DNA of 64,000 nt from Nemania diffusa (lineage: Eukaryota > Ascomycota > Sordariomycetes > Xylariales > Xylariaceae), in assembly GCA_038501195.1 (NCBI GenBank), contig JBBPUQ010000001.1, positions 4,340,001 through 4,404,000 on the forward strand, written 5' to 3'. Position 1 is the first letter of the stretch. Every line of letters begins with the position of its first letter. The position numbers and the translations under genes were made by a program. Below are positions 34,098 to 49,400 of the stretch, one piece after another. The notes below the pieces were generated by a model that saw nothing but the letters and a program-made list of their open reading frames with translations, had not been told where the DNA came from and searched no databases.

Positions 34098-37000
34098 AAT
34101 TTAATTTAATTAAATCTTGTTGTTTTATTTTTTAAATTTACTTCGTTTATAAAATGAACTAAAAGCGCTAAAAAGTACTTTTTATAGTTATATATAATAA
34201 CTATAGTTTAATATATTAAATTAATAACAAAGTTTTAATTATTAACTAAAATTGTTATTATATTTAAAAAATCATAGTGTTTATTATTTGTTAATAAAAT
34301 TTTTTTAATTTTATTAATAATATAAATTTATATTTTTATTATATTTAAGTTTTATGATTTAACTTTTATTTTATTTAGTTTTACTGATTATATAATATTT
34401 TAAATACTATGTTGTTTTATTACTATTTTCGAAATTTATAGCTTTATTATTAATTTTATTATTATTTACTTTTGTAACAATTATAATATTATTATTAATA
34501 TTGTTACTATATATTCAAATATTTAAACAGTTGTTTGTTGTTTAAAATTAGAGGTTTAATAATGTAATATTTAATCAGTTTTACTTTTTAGCTAGTTTTT
34601 AACTATTTTTTTCAATTAAAAAAATAAATTTGTTGCAAATTTTTATTATATTTGTTTTTTTATATTTACTAATTATATATTAACTTAAACGCAATTATAT
34701 ACTAAACAATTTATATATTAGTTGAACAAATATCTCAGTTTATGTTTTATTATATATTTTTATTTTAAAATCTTTGACTTTTTTATATTTAATACTTAAA
34801 TAAAATATTACAACTTAAGAAAATTTAACTTAGTAAATTTTATTTATTGTTTTTTTTAGAAATTTTAGATTTTTGTAATATATTTAAACTAATATAACGA
34901 AATTTTCGAAAACTATATAACATTTGTTTTTTGTTATTACTGCTTTTTAAATATTAATAGATATAACATTGATTAAGTTGATTTTATATTGTAATTTTAA
35001 AATAATATAAATTTAAAATTATTTGCTATAAAATTATAAAGAAATAGTAAAAACTAGTTTAGTTTGAAAGTATTACTAGCTTAGCATATTAGCTAAAAAT
35101 TAATTAATTAAATAAATTAGCTGTATTTTTTGCTTTAAAATTTTTTTTTAAACAAATAGCTACAAATAATATTATAAATTAAACATTACTATAATTATAT
35201 TGCAAATGCTGCTATAACTAAGCAATTAGTTTATTTAAAACTTTTAATAATAAACAAATGTTTTTTAAATAGTTAGTTAAATTTAAAGCTTATAATATTT
35301 AAAAAATTATTATTATATATAATATTATATATAATATTATATAATAATATCTATAGTTATAAAAAATCTTGCTTAATAAATAAATGATTTAGCTGTAGCG
35401 CTTTTTATTAGCAAAACAAGTTATATAATAGCTTTTTTTTTGTTTTTTTTTGTATTAATTGCAAAAAATTAATTAATTAACCAACTTGTTTGTTTTATTT
35501 ATTTGTATTAGTTAAATTGATTTTTAATTTAATTTTAGTAATTAAATCTAAATAATATTTATAAATATAAAATAAATGTTTTATTTAACTATATAGTTAT
35601 AAAGTTTTATTTATTAAGTTAAAAATAATATATATTTTATTATTTTAATTTTTATATTTTAATAATTTTCTATAGTTTAATAGTAAAAGTATTATATATA
35701 AAATAGCAACTTATCGATCTTTTTTTGTTTTGCTATATTATTTGAAAATTAATTTTTTAAGTTTTTTATTTCGCTTTTTTACTTTTAATCGATTTAGCAT
35801 TTTATAGCACTTTTTATATTTGCTATAATATTTTTTAAAAATATATAAGTTTAAAACTTTAGTACTTAAGCTTATAAAACTTTTAAAAATGCTATAAACT
35901 ATAAAATATATTAAACTAAATAACTAAACACTAGTAAAATTACTAAAGCTAAAATAAACAATTTTTTGATTAAAAAATAAACTAAAAGCTGTAGTATATT
36001 AGTTATTGTAATATTTACAAAGTCAGTTTTTAATACAAATTATTAAAATATTATTAAATAATAATTAGTTATTTTAATTAGTTATAATTATTATAGCTGT
36101 TATATAATATATTTTATTTTTAATGCTTTGTTTATTATATATAGTATCAAAAGTTTATAAATATGCTATTATATTATTTGTTTTTTTTTTAGTTATTGTT
36201 ATAAGCTGCAATAATTTTTATATTTTGTTTGAAGTTTTTAGTATTTGTTGACTTATTAATATTTAACAAAATATATTTTTGTTAAATTTTTTAGCTAGTA
36301 CAGTAAATTCTTTTAATTTTTTAGTAGTTAAATTAAATAATATAATAGCATTTAATAGCTAATAAGTTTATATAGTTTGTAATATTTATTGCTTTATTAA
36401 TAACTTTTTAGCAGTATATTATAATATTAACTATATAAACATTAATTAAAATAAACTTTTAAATATAGCTTTATTATTTAAGTTTAAAAATATACTAACA
36501 ATAAATATAGCTTTATTAAAGCTTATTATATTTTTAGATTTTTTTATACTAATATAAAGTTTTGTTTAGTTTTACTAATTAAATATTATTTGTTTTTTAA
36601 TATTTTGTTTATTTTTTATTTTTTTATATATTATAAATTAATTAAAATTTAACAAACTATTTTTGATAAAAAAAATATAAGCCGATTTTAAAATATAATA
36701 TTTACATATTTATATATTATATTAAAATAGACTTTTTTTTTTGCACTAATATAGTATTAGCTTATAACTTAATATATAAAATAAATAAAAAAAATTTTAC
36801 TTAATATAATTATTTTAAGCTTTATTTTATAAAAAGTTTTAATATATAGCTATTTGTTTAATTTAATTATATATTATCAAGTTTTAATAATTATAAAATG
36901 TTGTTATATATACTAGTACTATAATATAGTTTAAATAGTTTATATTATTTTAAACTACTATATTTAATAAAATAAAATAAAACATAAAGTTTCTAGTAAA

Positions 37001-37983
37001 TATAACTAAAAATAGCAGCGCTATATTTTTAAATAAAATAGTAAAATATATTTTAGCTTTAATTTTTTTAGTAAATAAATATTTGTTTTTATTTAATAAA
37101 TCTAAAAAATTATTTTTATATATATTTTAATTATATAATATAAAATATAAAATATAACAAAAAAACTATTAGTTTTTTCTATAGCTTAATTATTTATAAA
37201 TATTAATTAATAAAAATATTTTTAGTTTTTTTTTTTATTTAAAAAGATTTAAATATAGTAAGCAATACTTTTTAACTTTATATTTATTTTATTTATATAT
37301 AATATTATTAATATTATTTAATAATATATAAATTGTTAAATAGCTGCTTATTTTTTTATTTATAAAACAAATATTTATATTTTTAAAGTTATTATTACAA
37401 CTTTGCAAAAATATTTAATTGTTTTGTTTTAATTTATATTTGATTTAGTTTAAGATGTTTTTGTTTATAATATAAATTTTGTTACTTATTTTTTACAAAT
37501 CAAACAAATTATTTAAACTTTATTAATTTTAACTATTATTTTACTTTTTCAGTAATATAGTTACTAATAATAAAATTACTACAATTATTTAAATATAAAT
37601 AAAAATATATATAATAATACTATTTAGTTAACTATTATAAAAACAGTATAATATATTATTATTATTTAAATATAGTGTAATAGCTACTAATTAAATATTA
37701 TAATTATTTATTATTAGTTATAAAAAAGAAGCTAAAGCTACTATTTATAATATATTATAACTAAAAGATATAATTTATATTAGCGAAAATATTTTAAAAG
37801 AAGATTTAATAAGCAAAAAAAAGCTAAATAACAACAATAAAAAAAAAAATTAGTTTATATTATATATAATATATGCAATTTTAATATAAGCAATTAATAA
37901 TATAATATATAAAGTAGTAATATTTAAATATAAATCAGTTATATAAGCTAAAAAGTTATAACAATTTAAATAAAATTAATAGT

Positions 37984-38073
37984 AGTTATAAAATAAATAG
38001 AAGTTATAAAATAAATAAAAGTTATAAAATAAATAAAAATTGTAAAATAAATAAAAGTTGTAAAATAAATAAA
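37984..38073. repeat. 18-bp tandem array, five copies
   Basis: Five exact-length units of the form AGTTATAAAATAAATAAA follow without gaps. Differences are G/A only (GTTATA, GTTGTA, ATTGTA; one AGA for AAA). It is not a coding repeat in any open frame. Confidence 0.8.
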
Positions 38074-38769
38074 TATTAAAATAAATTTTAACAATTTACT
38101 AAATCTAAATTATTTTATAAATTTATAAGTTATATATTTAGACTTTATTTAACTAATAAATATTATAGTATAAATAGTATAAAAAATAAGTTTTATAAAT
38201 TAGTTTAATTTATTAATTAATACTTAAATAGAATTTTAAAACTTATATTTTTTTTAAATATATTATACTTGTTATTTTTTATTATATAATTTAATAGATT
38301 AAGTTTTACTAAAAGTTACTGTTTTTTTTTCACTTTGTTATTATTTTCAACTAATTATAAACTTTTTGCAATTTTAAAATAAATTATTTCAAAAGTAAAT
38401 TTTATTTCTTTATTCAGTTTTATTAATTAAGTCGCTTTATTTGTATTAATATTGTTATAATTTAATATTTAAATATCTAATAAATATACTACTAACAATT
38501 TTAAAAATCCTTAGTTTACAAAATAATATAAAGATATAATAGAACTATTTATAAATTTACATACAGTAAAAATATATATACAAAATATAAATCTACTTTT
38601 TATATAAAAGAACTATAAAAAAGCTATAACTATAATAAAACACTAAATATTAAAAAAGCAATTAAACTAGTTAAAAAAAAACCCCAATGCAGTTTTTAAA
38701 AAATAAACTAGCATTTATTAATTAGTTATAACTAAAGTTAAAAATTATTAATATATTTTTATTTTATAT

Positions 38770-38877
38770 ATTAATCTTTATATTAATTTTTATATTAATT
38801 TTTGTATTAATTTCTATATTAATTTTTATATTTATTTCTATATTAATATTTGTATTAATTTCTATATTAATTTATTA
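38770..38877. repeat. 12-bp tandem array, nine copies
   Basis: Nine contiguous units of ATTAATTTTTAT with variants ending CTAT or TTGT. Units ending TTGT and CTAT partly alternate, suggesting a 24-bp higher-order unit. Confidence 0.8.
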
Positions 38878-41800
38878 ATTACAAACTTTAAAAATATTTT
38901 AAATAATTTATAATCGACTTTAATTTTAAGCTTTTTAAGTTTAAGCTATTTATTTATATTTTTATATATATAAACTTTAATAATAAAAACACTGGTTTTT
39001 TTAAAAATTATAAAAACTAACTTAAAATTATTAACATTTTTAAAAATTACTTCAATTATTTAATATATGTTGCTAAAAATAATAAAGCTGACAATATTTA
39101 ATTTTGAAATTTTTAAAAACATTTGCAAAATTATATATATATAATAGCTTTATTTTTAATTAATAAAAATTGTTTTAAGTTATTTATTAAATAAAATACT
39201 TTTGTTTATAAAACAGTTTATAAAATATATTTATTATTATTTTATTATTTTTAGATTAATATATTGCTAATTTATTTATAAATTATTTAATTGCAATAGC
39301 TTTAGCTAAATATTTTTAGTTTAAACTATATATATTGGAAGTATATAATAAATAGTATATATAATAATATTATTTTATATATTAAACAGCTTATTTAAAA
39401 CTTTTAACTTTTCTAGCAATTTTTTAAAAAAAATTGTATAAAAAAACTTTGTTATATAAATTTAAATTAATATAGAAATTAGTATAAATAGCTAATTTAT
39501 TAAAAAAAAAAATACCTTGTTTATTATATATAAAAAAAAGCTATAACTAATATATTAAAAAGTTTTTTTTATAAAATTAAAACTTTTTATTTATATTTAT
39601 ATTATTTTTATTATTTAGTTTATAATATTATAAAAATAAATAATACTAGTATAAAAATCAAAGCTTTATTTAATTATTTCAGCTTTTTTAGTTCTAATAT
39701 TACTAAATTTTATATGCTTTTTAACATAAAAGAAAAATATTTTCTATATATATTTACTAGTACTTGTTTTAAAAATATTAAAAAATAGAAATCATATTTT
39801 TTTAATGCTACAATAAAATATATATTATTTTATTAACAATTTATATAAGTTTTTTTACTGTTTAATATTAGTACTATATTAATTTTGTATTTTTTTCTAG
39901 CTGTAAAAAGTTACAATTTTTAAAATACTATTATCTATATTATATAGTATTTCTTTAAAGCAACAAACTAGATTTATTTTTTTATTTCAATATATTAACT
40001 ATATTTAATATGCTATAAAAAATTATTAGCTTTAAATATTCTATAAAAAATGTCGATATTAAAAAAAATAAATATTTATTTGTTTTTAACACTAATTGTT
40101 TTTAAAACGTTAATATATAAGACTTTTTTTATAATTTTAACAATGTTATTTTTTTAAGTCGTATTATAGCTGCTTAAATTTTTGATTTATTTTACTTTTT
40201 AAAAACTTCTTTTTAAATTTTTAAGATTTTTTAAAAAAAAAAACATATTATTATAAAGTTTAATTATTAAACTTTCGCTTTATAATTTTATTTATATATA
40301 AATTAATATATAAATTAGTATATAAATTAATATAGCTATTAATTTATATATATTTATTAAATATTTTTTATATTTTTTAAATATTAAAATTTATTATTTA
40401 TAGCTATTTAACTAAATAAAAAGTTTACTTTAAGTTTTATTAAATAAACTTAATTATTAAATTAAAGTTTAATATAACTAAATTTTTAAATGCTATAAAC
40501 TAAAAATATTAAATACTATATATAATAATTATTTATTTAATTAGTTTAGTTGATTTATTTATTTAATAAAAATCTAATTATTTATATTGTTTATATTTAA
40601 AAAGATCTACTATATACTAGAAAGTTTATTAAATAGCTTTTTTATAGTTGCTTCTAAAATAATATATTGTTTATTTTCGAATTAGCTAGTTTAGAACCGA
40701 ATTTTTTTCAACTAAAATAAATAAATAAAATAGCTGTTATTTAAAATAATTAAAATAGTATATATACTAAAGTTTTTAATAACAAACTGTTTTATTTTTT
40801 TAGCAGATAGAGTTCAATTTGTTAGTTTTAAGCTATAAATAAAGTAAAAAAGTTTTTAGCTTATATAATGTTAATTTTAAATTTAAATATTTTCGATTGT
40901 TTTATTTAATTCTATAAAAGCAAAGTAGTTATAAAAAATTTTATAAAAGTATATATTTGTACTAACGTAATTGATTTGTTTATTAAATTTTTTATTGCTA
41001 TTTAAATTATACGATTTTATAAATTTTATAAATTTGTTATTAAATATATTAATAGATTTAAAAAAGCTATTGTAAAATGTTAATATAAGCTAGAATTTTT
41101 TAAAAACAAATAAATAAAGCTAGCTTATTAGTTTAAAATATATAAAATATATATTATATATTGATTAAATAAAAAAATAGTAGATTATTATACTATAATA
41201 AAAAAGTATATAGTTTTAACAATATAAATTAGTTAATTATAAATTAAAACATTAATTAAAAATAATATATAAACTATTTATAAATAAACCGGTTATATAT
41301 ATAATATATTAATTATTGTATAGCTATATAATAATAAATATATAATAAAACAATAAAGCAGAATTAAAAGCTAAAACAAACTTTTAATAAAATATACAAA
41401 CGATTTAGCAATAATAAATTTTAAAAATAAAAAATAATATAATAGTTTTATAGTTATATATATAAATAAAAATAAGCAAATAATAAAATAATAAAGCTTT
41501 AAATACAAATAATAGATTAAAATATATAAAGTTAACTTTTATTAAATAAACAATAGTTAAGTTAATAATTATATTAAGTAATTAATAAATAAATTAATAA
41601 ATAGAGCTACTAATAAGTCAATAAAATTAAATCAATAAATATAACTATAAGTTTTTAAAAGTTTTTATAGTAGAATAAAATTATATATTATATTAAAAAT
41701 TTAATTTAATAAATAGCTTTAATAAATAAAAAATTATTAACTAATTAATTATTAATTATATATTATTGTTAATATTGTTATTTAAGCTTTGATATTTCGA

Positions 41801-43336
41801 TATTTTAAATTATATTTATTTAATTTTATATGTTTGCTATGCTGTATATATTAAATATTAAAATTAAAAATATTTTAATAATTAAACTAGGGTTTGGTAT
41901 ATTAATTAAGTTAATAAACAAAGCACTATATAAAAATAACATTAGCTTTTTTAGCTTCAACTTTTGATTCAATAATATAAATAACTTAATATAATTAACT
42001 ACAAAATTACAAGCAAAAAACGCTATCTAATATTGTATACTAAAGCCGAGGTATTATATATTATATATTTTACTTAGTATTTATAACATAGCAAGCGATA
42101 TAATTACTAATAGATTTAATTGCTATATAAAAGAGCTATAATATAAGTATTTAGTAAATATTTAATATATATTTATTATTATATATATTTATTATTAAAT
42201 AATATCATTTATTAGTTATAGCATATTATATTATATAAAGTAAATAAATAATATAATATTATTATTTAAAATAAATTTTGCCGATTTTACTGTTACTTTA
42301 AAAAAAGCAACTTTGCTAAACTAGTGCTATATTTAAATAACTAATAATATTAATATTAATATTTTAATATAATAAAATAAAAAAAAGTAAATAAAATATT
42401 TATATATTAAGAAACTTAAATCAACAGTAAATAATTAATATATAATATTTGTAATATTTAAATATATATTATTAAATAAAATAGCATTAACGATTATATT
42501 AATTTAAATAATAAAATAAAATATATAAAAGCTTAAAATATAAACTAGTTTTTTATTTGTAAATTTACAACAAATAAAATCAGCTGTTTTTATAAAATAG
42601 ATAATGCTTAGCTAAAACTTTTGCTGCTTATATTTTCGTACTATAAATTATATAAAACGGCTAAAATTTTGCTACAATAGTTTATCGATATTAATATTTT
42701 TTATAATTAGTTAATATTAAACTATTTATTTAGTAATATTAACAAAATATTATTTATAATATTAAAAAACTATTAATAATATAAAAACTATATATTTTTG
42801 TAATTATTAAAAATAAAATTAATCTATTAGCAATATAAAAACATTGCTTTTTTATAAATACAAATTATTATTACGATCTAATAGATTTTTCGATAATATA
42901 TTAAATAAACTAAATAATATATATAAATATAAAATTAATAGTAATAAGAATTTAATATTTTAGCATTAAATAGCTAAATAATTAAATCTAAATTAATATA
43001 AATATATACAAAAACAAAAAAAAAAGCAATAAATATTTAGAATAAAATAAAAAGACTTACAATAATTTCTTTGATTTATTTGTAATAATAAATAGCTTTA
43101 TAGCTAGTATTAAATATATTAATTTATAAAAAGTTATAAAAACAATAAAAATTTAGCTATATACTAAAGGTTTATAAATAATAGTAATAAAAAGCAGCTT
43201 TTCTATTGTTTAGCTATTTTACTGCCTACTTTTTTCAAAAGTTTAATTTTATAAAGTTTACTTATAAAGCTTATATTGCTAATTTATAGAGCTTACAGAG
43301 TTTATTTATAAAGTTTACAAAACCTGTTTTTTCTAT

Positions 43337-43378
43337 ACTTTTTTAAATATACTTTTTTAAATGTACTTTTTTAAATAT
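43337..43378. repeat. 14-bp tandem array, three copies
   Basis: Three contiguous ACTTTTTTAAATAT units, the middle one ending ATGT. Confidence 0.7.
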
Positions 43379-43433
43379 ATTTTTTTCTATTACTAATTAT
43401 ATAATATATTTATACTATTTAATTTATATTATT

Positions 43434-43469
43434 TATACTATTTATACTATTTATACTATTTATATTATT
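43434..43469. repeat. 9-bp tandem array, four copies
   Basis: TATACTATT repeated four times, the last with C replaced by T. A looser related unit precedes it at 43411-43420. Confidence 0.7.
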
Positions 43470-46400
43470 TATTTTCAATTTTTTAAATTTATAAAACTTA
43501 TTTATAACTTTTACTTTTTTTAGACTTTTTATTTAAACTAATTTGTTTTATTTTATTAAATTTATGCTATATATATTTTTAAATCAAAAAGATCTAACAT
43601 ATAAAACATTTTTTTATTATTATTTTTAAACTTTTTTTTACTACTAATATTTTTTAAGTTATTTATATTAGCTTAAATTATTTAAATAGCTTTTTTATAA
43701 CATTATACTAGTTAAGCTTTTTTTTTTGCGTTTATTTTAGTTTTAACTATTTAAACTATAATAATTTTATTAATAGTTTTAAAGTTTAAAAAATGCAAAA
43801 ATATATAATTTACAAATTAATATATGCTATTTTCTTAAATATATAATTTATTTTATATACTTTTTATAAAACTGACTTTTATAAACTTAATTATTTGTAA
43901 TATTATCAAAGTATATATATTTATTATAGTTATACAATTAAAGCTTTAAAGTTTAAAATAGGTTTTTATAGCTACAAAATTTAACTATTTAAATATATTT
44001 TATATATTTTGCTAATATTAATAAATAACTTTTAATATTAATAAATTATTGATTATTAGTTTATAATTTTTTACTATAGCTGTTTTATTAACTTTATTTT
44101 TTGCTTAAAGCTTTTTTTTTAATTTTTGCTATTTATTTGTATATATAAATTAACTTATTTTTTTTAGCTTTAGTTTTTAGCTTTTTATTTTCAATTAATT
44201 TATTTTATTAACTTTTGTGATTTGCTACTTATAGTTATATATCGCCGGCAGTTAATAGCTTATGCTTTTTTATAACTTTAGTTTTTTTCTTGTTTTTTTT
44301 TCAGTTTATTATATAATTATAAAAGCACTTTACTTTATTTTTTCTTTTTTTTTTATCAATTGTTAACTTTATTAATATATAAATAAGTTTTTATATAATT
44401 TTTAAAATAAATAAAATAAAAAAAAGCTAGTTATTTTTATATACTTTTAAATACTATTTAAAATATTTATATGCTTTTTTAGTAACAGTACGCTTATTAG
44501 CAATGTTATAACATTATTTTTTTTTAAACTATCTTTTTTATTAATTAATTCTTTTTTGAATCGTTTTAATAAAAAGATCTAAAAAACTATAATGTTATTA
44601 TTGCTACTTTTTTTTCTATTTATGTTATTTTGTTCTATTAATATATAACTTTATATATATTTTTTTTTTAAATTAAATATTTAAAATAATTAATTGTTTA
44701 AAAGTTTTTTTATATATTAATTTTAATATAGCTAAAAAGCTGTTTTTTATATAATTAATAGTTTTATTTTATATAGTTAAAAATATTTTATTACTTAAAT
44801 AAATTTTATATATTTGAAAGATTTTTATATTTAATAGTTTAAATTTATAAAATATATAATATAGCAGCAAAAAAGCAATAATTAAAACTGTTTTAGTTTT
44901 TTTTTTCAAGTTAATATATTTTATAGCTTTTATTAATATTAAGCAGTAAAAGCTTTTTTTAATTATAATTAACTGGTTTAATATAACAATTAAAGTAGCT
45001 AAATTAATTTAAAACAATCAAATTGCTGATTTGCTTATTTTTTGAAAAACAAATTAATATTATATTGTTTAAGTTATTACTACTGATTTTTTTAGATATT
45101 TATATAGCTAAAATTATTACTTAGTTAAATATTATATTTTTATTAGCTAAAACTAGCTTAATAATAATATTATATATTTGAAAGTTTAAATTAATATACT
45201 ATAAGTTTTCTGTTTTATAACAGGTTTATACTGCAACATTATTTATATAGCTTAAATAAACTTTTGTTTTATTTATATTAAACAAATATTTTAGTATTAT
45301 TTTGTTAATTTTATAACAAATTTGCAAAGTTTTATATTATATTTTAAAGTTAATATAATTATTAGCTAACTTTATTTGTAGTAACTGCGGTTTTTTTTTT
45401 ATTTATTTAAATATATTATGATTTTTAGCTAAAAATTAACAAATTTATCAATATTATATTTAATAAACTTTTTGCTAATTAAAACAGTTGATTTTTAATA
45501 TTTTGTTAACTGTATGCTATAAGTAGTAGAAGTTTATATAAGTGCTTTAAAAAACAAGTTATTATATAGTACTATATTAAGCTGTTTTTAATGAATTATT
45601 TATAACTTTATTATAACTGCTGTTATATTAACAGAAATAGTAACTTTTATAGTAGCTCTTTTGTTTCTGTAATATAGTGTATTAAAAGCTTACACAGCTG
45701 TTTTTATTCTTTTAAAATAGTTTTTTTAGTATACTTTTGCTACTAGCAGTACTTTTGCTTCAATAAAGTCGAAATTATTAAAAAGCTATATACTTTAAAC
45801 ACTATATACTGCTTATTAATTAAATTGTAAGTTTACTAATATAGCTATTAGTAAATATATATAAATATTTTTTAAAGTAAATAAAATAATTAAAAGTTAT
45901 TTTATAATATAATACTAAATATAACTAATTAATTGAAAAAATTGAAAAAACAACTAAAATTGTACAATTTATATATAAAATTGTTATAAAAAACAAGTTA
46001 ATATTTTTTGTAATAATATTACTTAATAAACTAATGTTTTAATCGGAATTTATATTTAAAAGCAATATTTGTTTTTTAGTAGCAATTTTATCTATTTGCA
46101 AATTCTATATTTTAAGAGCTATTTATTAACCGAAATACTAATTTAAAATCTAGACATAAAAATTATACTACTTAAATCAAAAGCACAATTATTTAGTAAA
46201 ACTTGGACTAATTTTTATATAAATAAATATTTTATTATTTATATTAATATACTTTATATCGCTATACTTTAATTTTAAAAATAAAATTGTTTTTATGTTT
46301 TTTTTTTATTTTATTTTTGTTATAATATATTTTTTATTAGCTTTGTTGCAATTACTATTTATATAAAACAATAGTATAAATATTTTTTTTTATAATAAAT

Positions 46401-49400
46401 ATAACTGACTTGTTTTAAAAAATATTACAATTTTTTTATTTCTTTATTAATAGAATTTATTATTAATATGCTAATTTTCTATTTTTAGCTATATCAAATA
46501 ATAAATGCTTTTTTTTTAAATTATTAACTTAATTTATAGTTATTAAAAAATAGCAGTTTTTAACTCTTTGTAACAATAGAGCTATAAAACTAACTAAAAA
46601 CCCAAACTTATTTTTGCTACTATTTTAATTTTAAATAATGTTCGCTATACTACAAATAAGCAGAAAACAAATTTAAAAACTTAGAAGTAAGATTTTATTA
46701 ATTAATACAACAATTAGTATATTGCTAATAATATATAAACTATAGCTTTTTATAAGATTTAATAATATTAAATATAAATTAGTTTGCTAATTTTTAAATA
46801 ACTATTTTATTAAGTTATATATAAAATTATTATATAGTACGATCTAACATTTTAAATCGGTAAAAGTGCTATTAATATATTATAAAAAGCTGTAAAAACA
46901 TATTTAATCTAAATATTTACTTATAAATATTTTTTCTTTTGCTATTTAATATATTTTAATTAGCTGCTAAATATTAATTATTATACGCTTTATACTAAAT
47001 AGATTATTATAATATTATTTGATTTCTAACTATTAAAAAATCTAAAGCAAAAATTAAATATTACTTTGTTTTAAATATAAAATAAAACGATTTATTAATA
47101 TAGCTAAATAAATTAAAAACTCAAATATTAGTTTAAGCTAATAATATTTATAACTTAAATAAAAAAAGTACTAAACTTTAAATATATATTTATTATAACA
47201 TAAATAATAAAATATTTTAATTTATTTATTTAATATTTATAAATAGTTAAAACTTTTATAAATTTAAACTTAGTTAATATTACTTTTGCTTTAAATAATT
47301 ATTTAGTTTTAGTAATAGTTTAAATTATTTTTTTTTTTATTAATATATTAATTATTAACTATATATTTTTTCTTTTTATTTTTTTATTAAATATTGCTTA
47401 TTTATTTCTTTCAATTTATAAATAAATTATTTATTAGTTTATATATAATTTAAATTCTATAGTTTATATTTTATATTAAATTTATTTTATTAATTAACTT
47501 AGCAAATAAAAAGCAATAGATTAAAATATATTTTGTTTTTTTTTAGCTATATTTTTTATATATATATTACTTATTTAATATATTAATTTTTATATTAATT
47601 ATTTTTTAATATATTATATATATATTTTATTAATATTTTTGATAAAATTATTTTATAGCTTTTTTTTTTCGTTTTTTTTAAAGCTTATATCGGTTTGTTA
47701 TATATATTTTTTTTATTAGTATATATATTAATCTAATTTATAGTTTAAAACATTAATAAAAATATTTATAAAAAAAGCAGAAGATTTTATAAATATAAAT
47801 AGCTAGTCGAATATTTTATTAAGTAATCAACTAAATAAAGTTTTTATATCAATTTTTTTTTTAGCGTTAGCTATTGTTTTTATATAATCTGCTATTTATA
47901 TATAACTTGCTATTGCAATAAAAACTGTTTTTTTTATATTAGCTGCTGTTGCAGCTGTTTTTACATAGTTTATTATTTCTACTTAAAATGCTATTTTAAA
48001 AAAAAATGCTTTAAAAAAAGATACTGTACTTGAGTTTATATTAGCTTTTTATTTCGTTTATTTATATTTTTTTTTTTATAACATATTATTAAATTATATT
48101 TTTAGTTAATATATAAAGCTTTAATTATTATAAATAATTATAAACTAGTATATAAAGCTCTATTAACTATAAATGTTTATAAGTTATATAAAAAACAACA
48201 TATTATAAATATTCTTAAATTGTAAAAGATATAAAGCTTAATTTAAAAGCGATATAAATAGCTTATTTTACAATTTAAATATAAAATATATAATTTAACT
48301 TAAATATATTTTAAACAAAATTTTCTAATATATATCCAAAAAGCAAAAAGCTACTATAATTATATTTGCAATTTTAGCAGCACTATTTAATAAACTTGTT
48401 TATAAAATTATTTATTTAAACAATAATTATATTAATTATTGCATACAAAAATCAACTATAAAAGCTTTAATAAATATTTTAGAATTTATACTTATTTTTT
48501 TATTTATTAATATATTTATTTTAACTTTTGTACTAATTTATTAACTAATATTATATTAGCAGCTAATTTATTTGCTATTTATAGTTACTAAGTTACAGTA
48601 ATAAATAAAAATTTATAATTAATACTATAAATTATAAAAATAACTGCTTATATCAATTTTTTTTCTATTTTTTTTTAAAACTTTTATTTGATTTTTTATT
48701 TTACTAATTTTATATTTTATTATTAATTTAATAGCAACTTTAATACAAATATAACATTACAATCTAAACTTAATAAATATTTTAGCAAAAAAGCTAAAAA
48801 TAAAAGTTTCTATAAAAAAGATTTTAGTGTATATTTTTGCAGTAGAAAATTTAATAGTAGAAAATCTAGTAAATTAACTTAATTTAAACTCTATGTTGCT
48901 TTTTTTTCTAAATTAATACTTTAATTAGTATATTTTTTTTACAAAAGTTTTTAAATCAATTAAATAGCTATATTTTTTATATAAATAAATATACTTTAAA
49001 TTTTTATTATATTATATATTTATGTTTTAACTATATTTATAGCTATTAAATGTTATTAAAACTGTTTAAATAAAAAAAAATAACAAAAGTGTTAATTTTT
49101 AGTAGTTTAGTTACAAATAAAACCAAAAAATATATAGTATTTAGTTAAAAAAATATATATAAATAAAATATTAAAATTAGTTCAAACTTTAAACTACTAA
49201 ATTTATTTATACAGTTACTTTTGTATAAAAAAATAAAAGCAATAATATATATATAAAAACTTATATAGCTATTGCTAAGTTTATTTTTATAATTTTAACA
49301 ATATATTTACTATATTATTTTTTAATACTTCGTTGTTTGTTTTGCTTAGTTTTAGCTATACTTTTTTTTATTAGTTACATTTATATGCTTTAAACTATTT

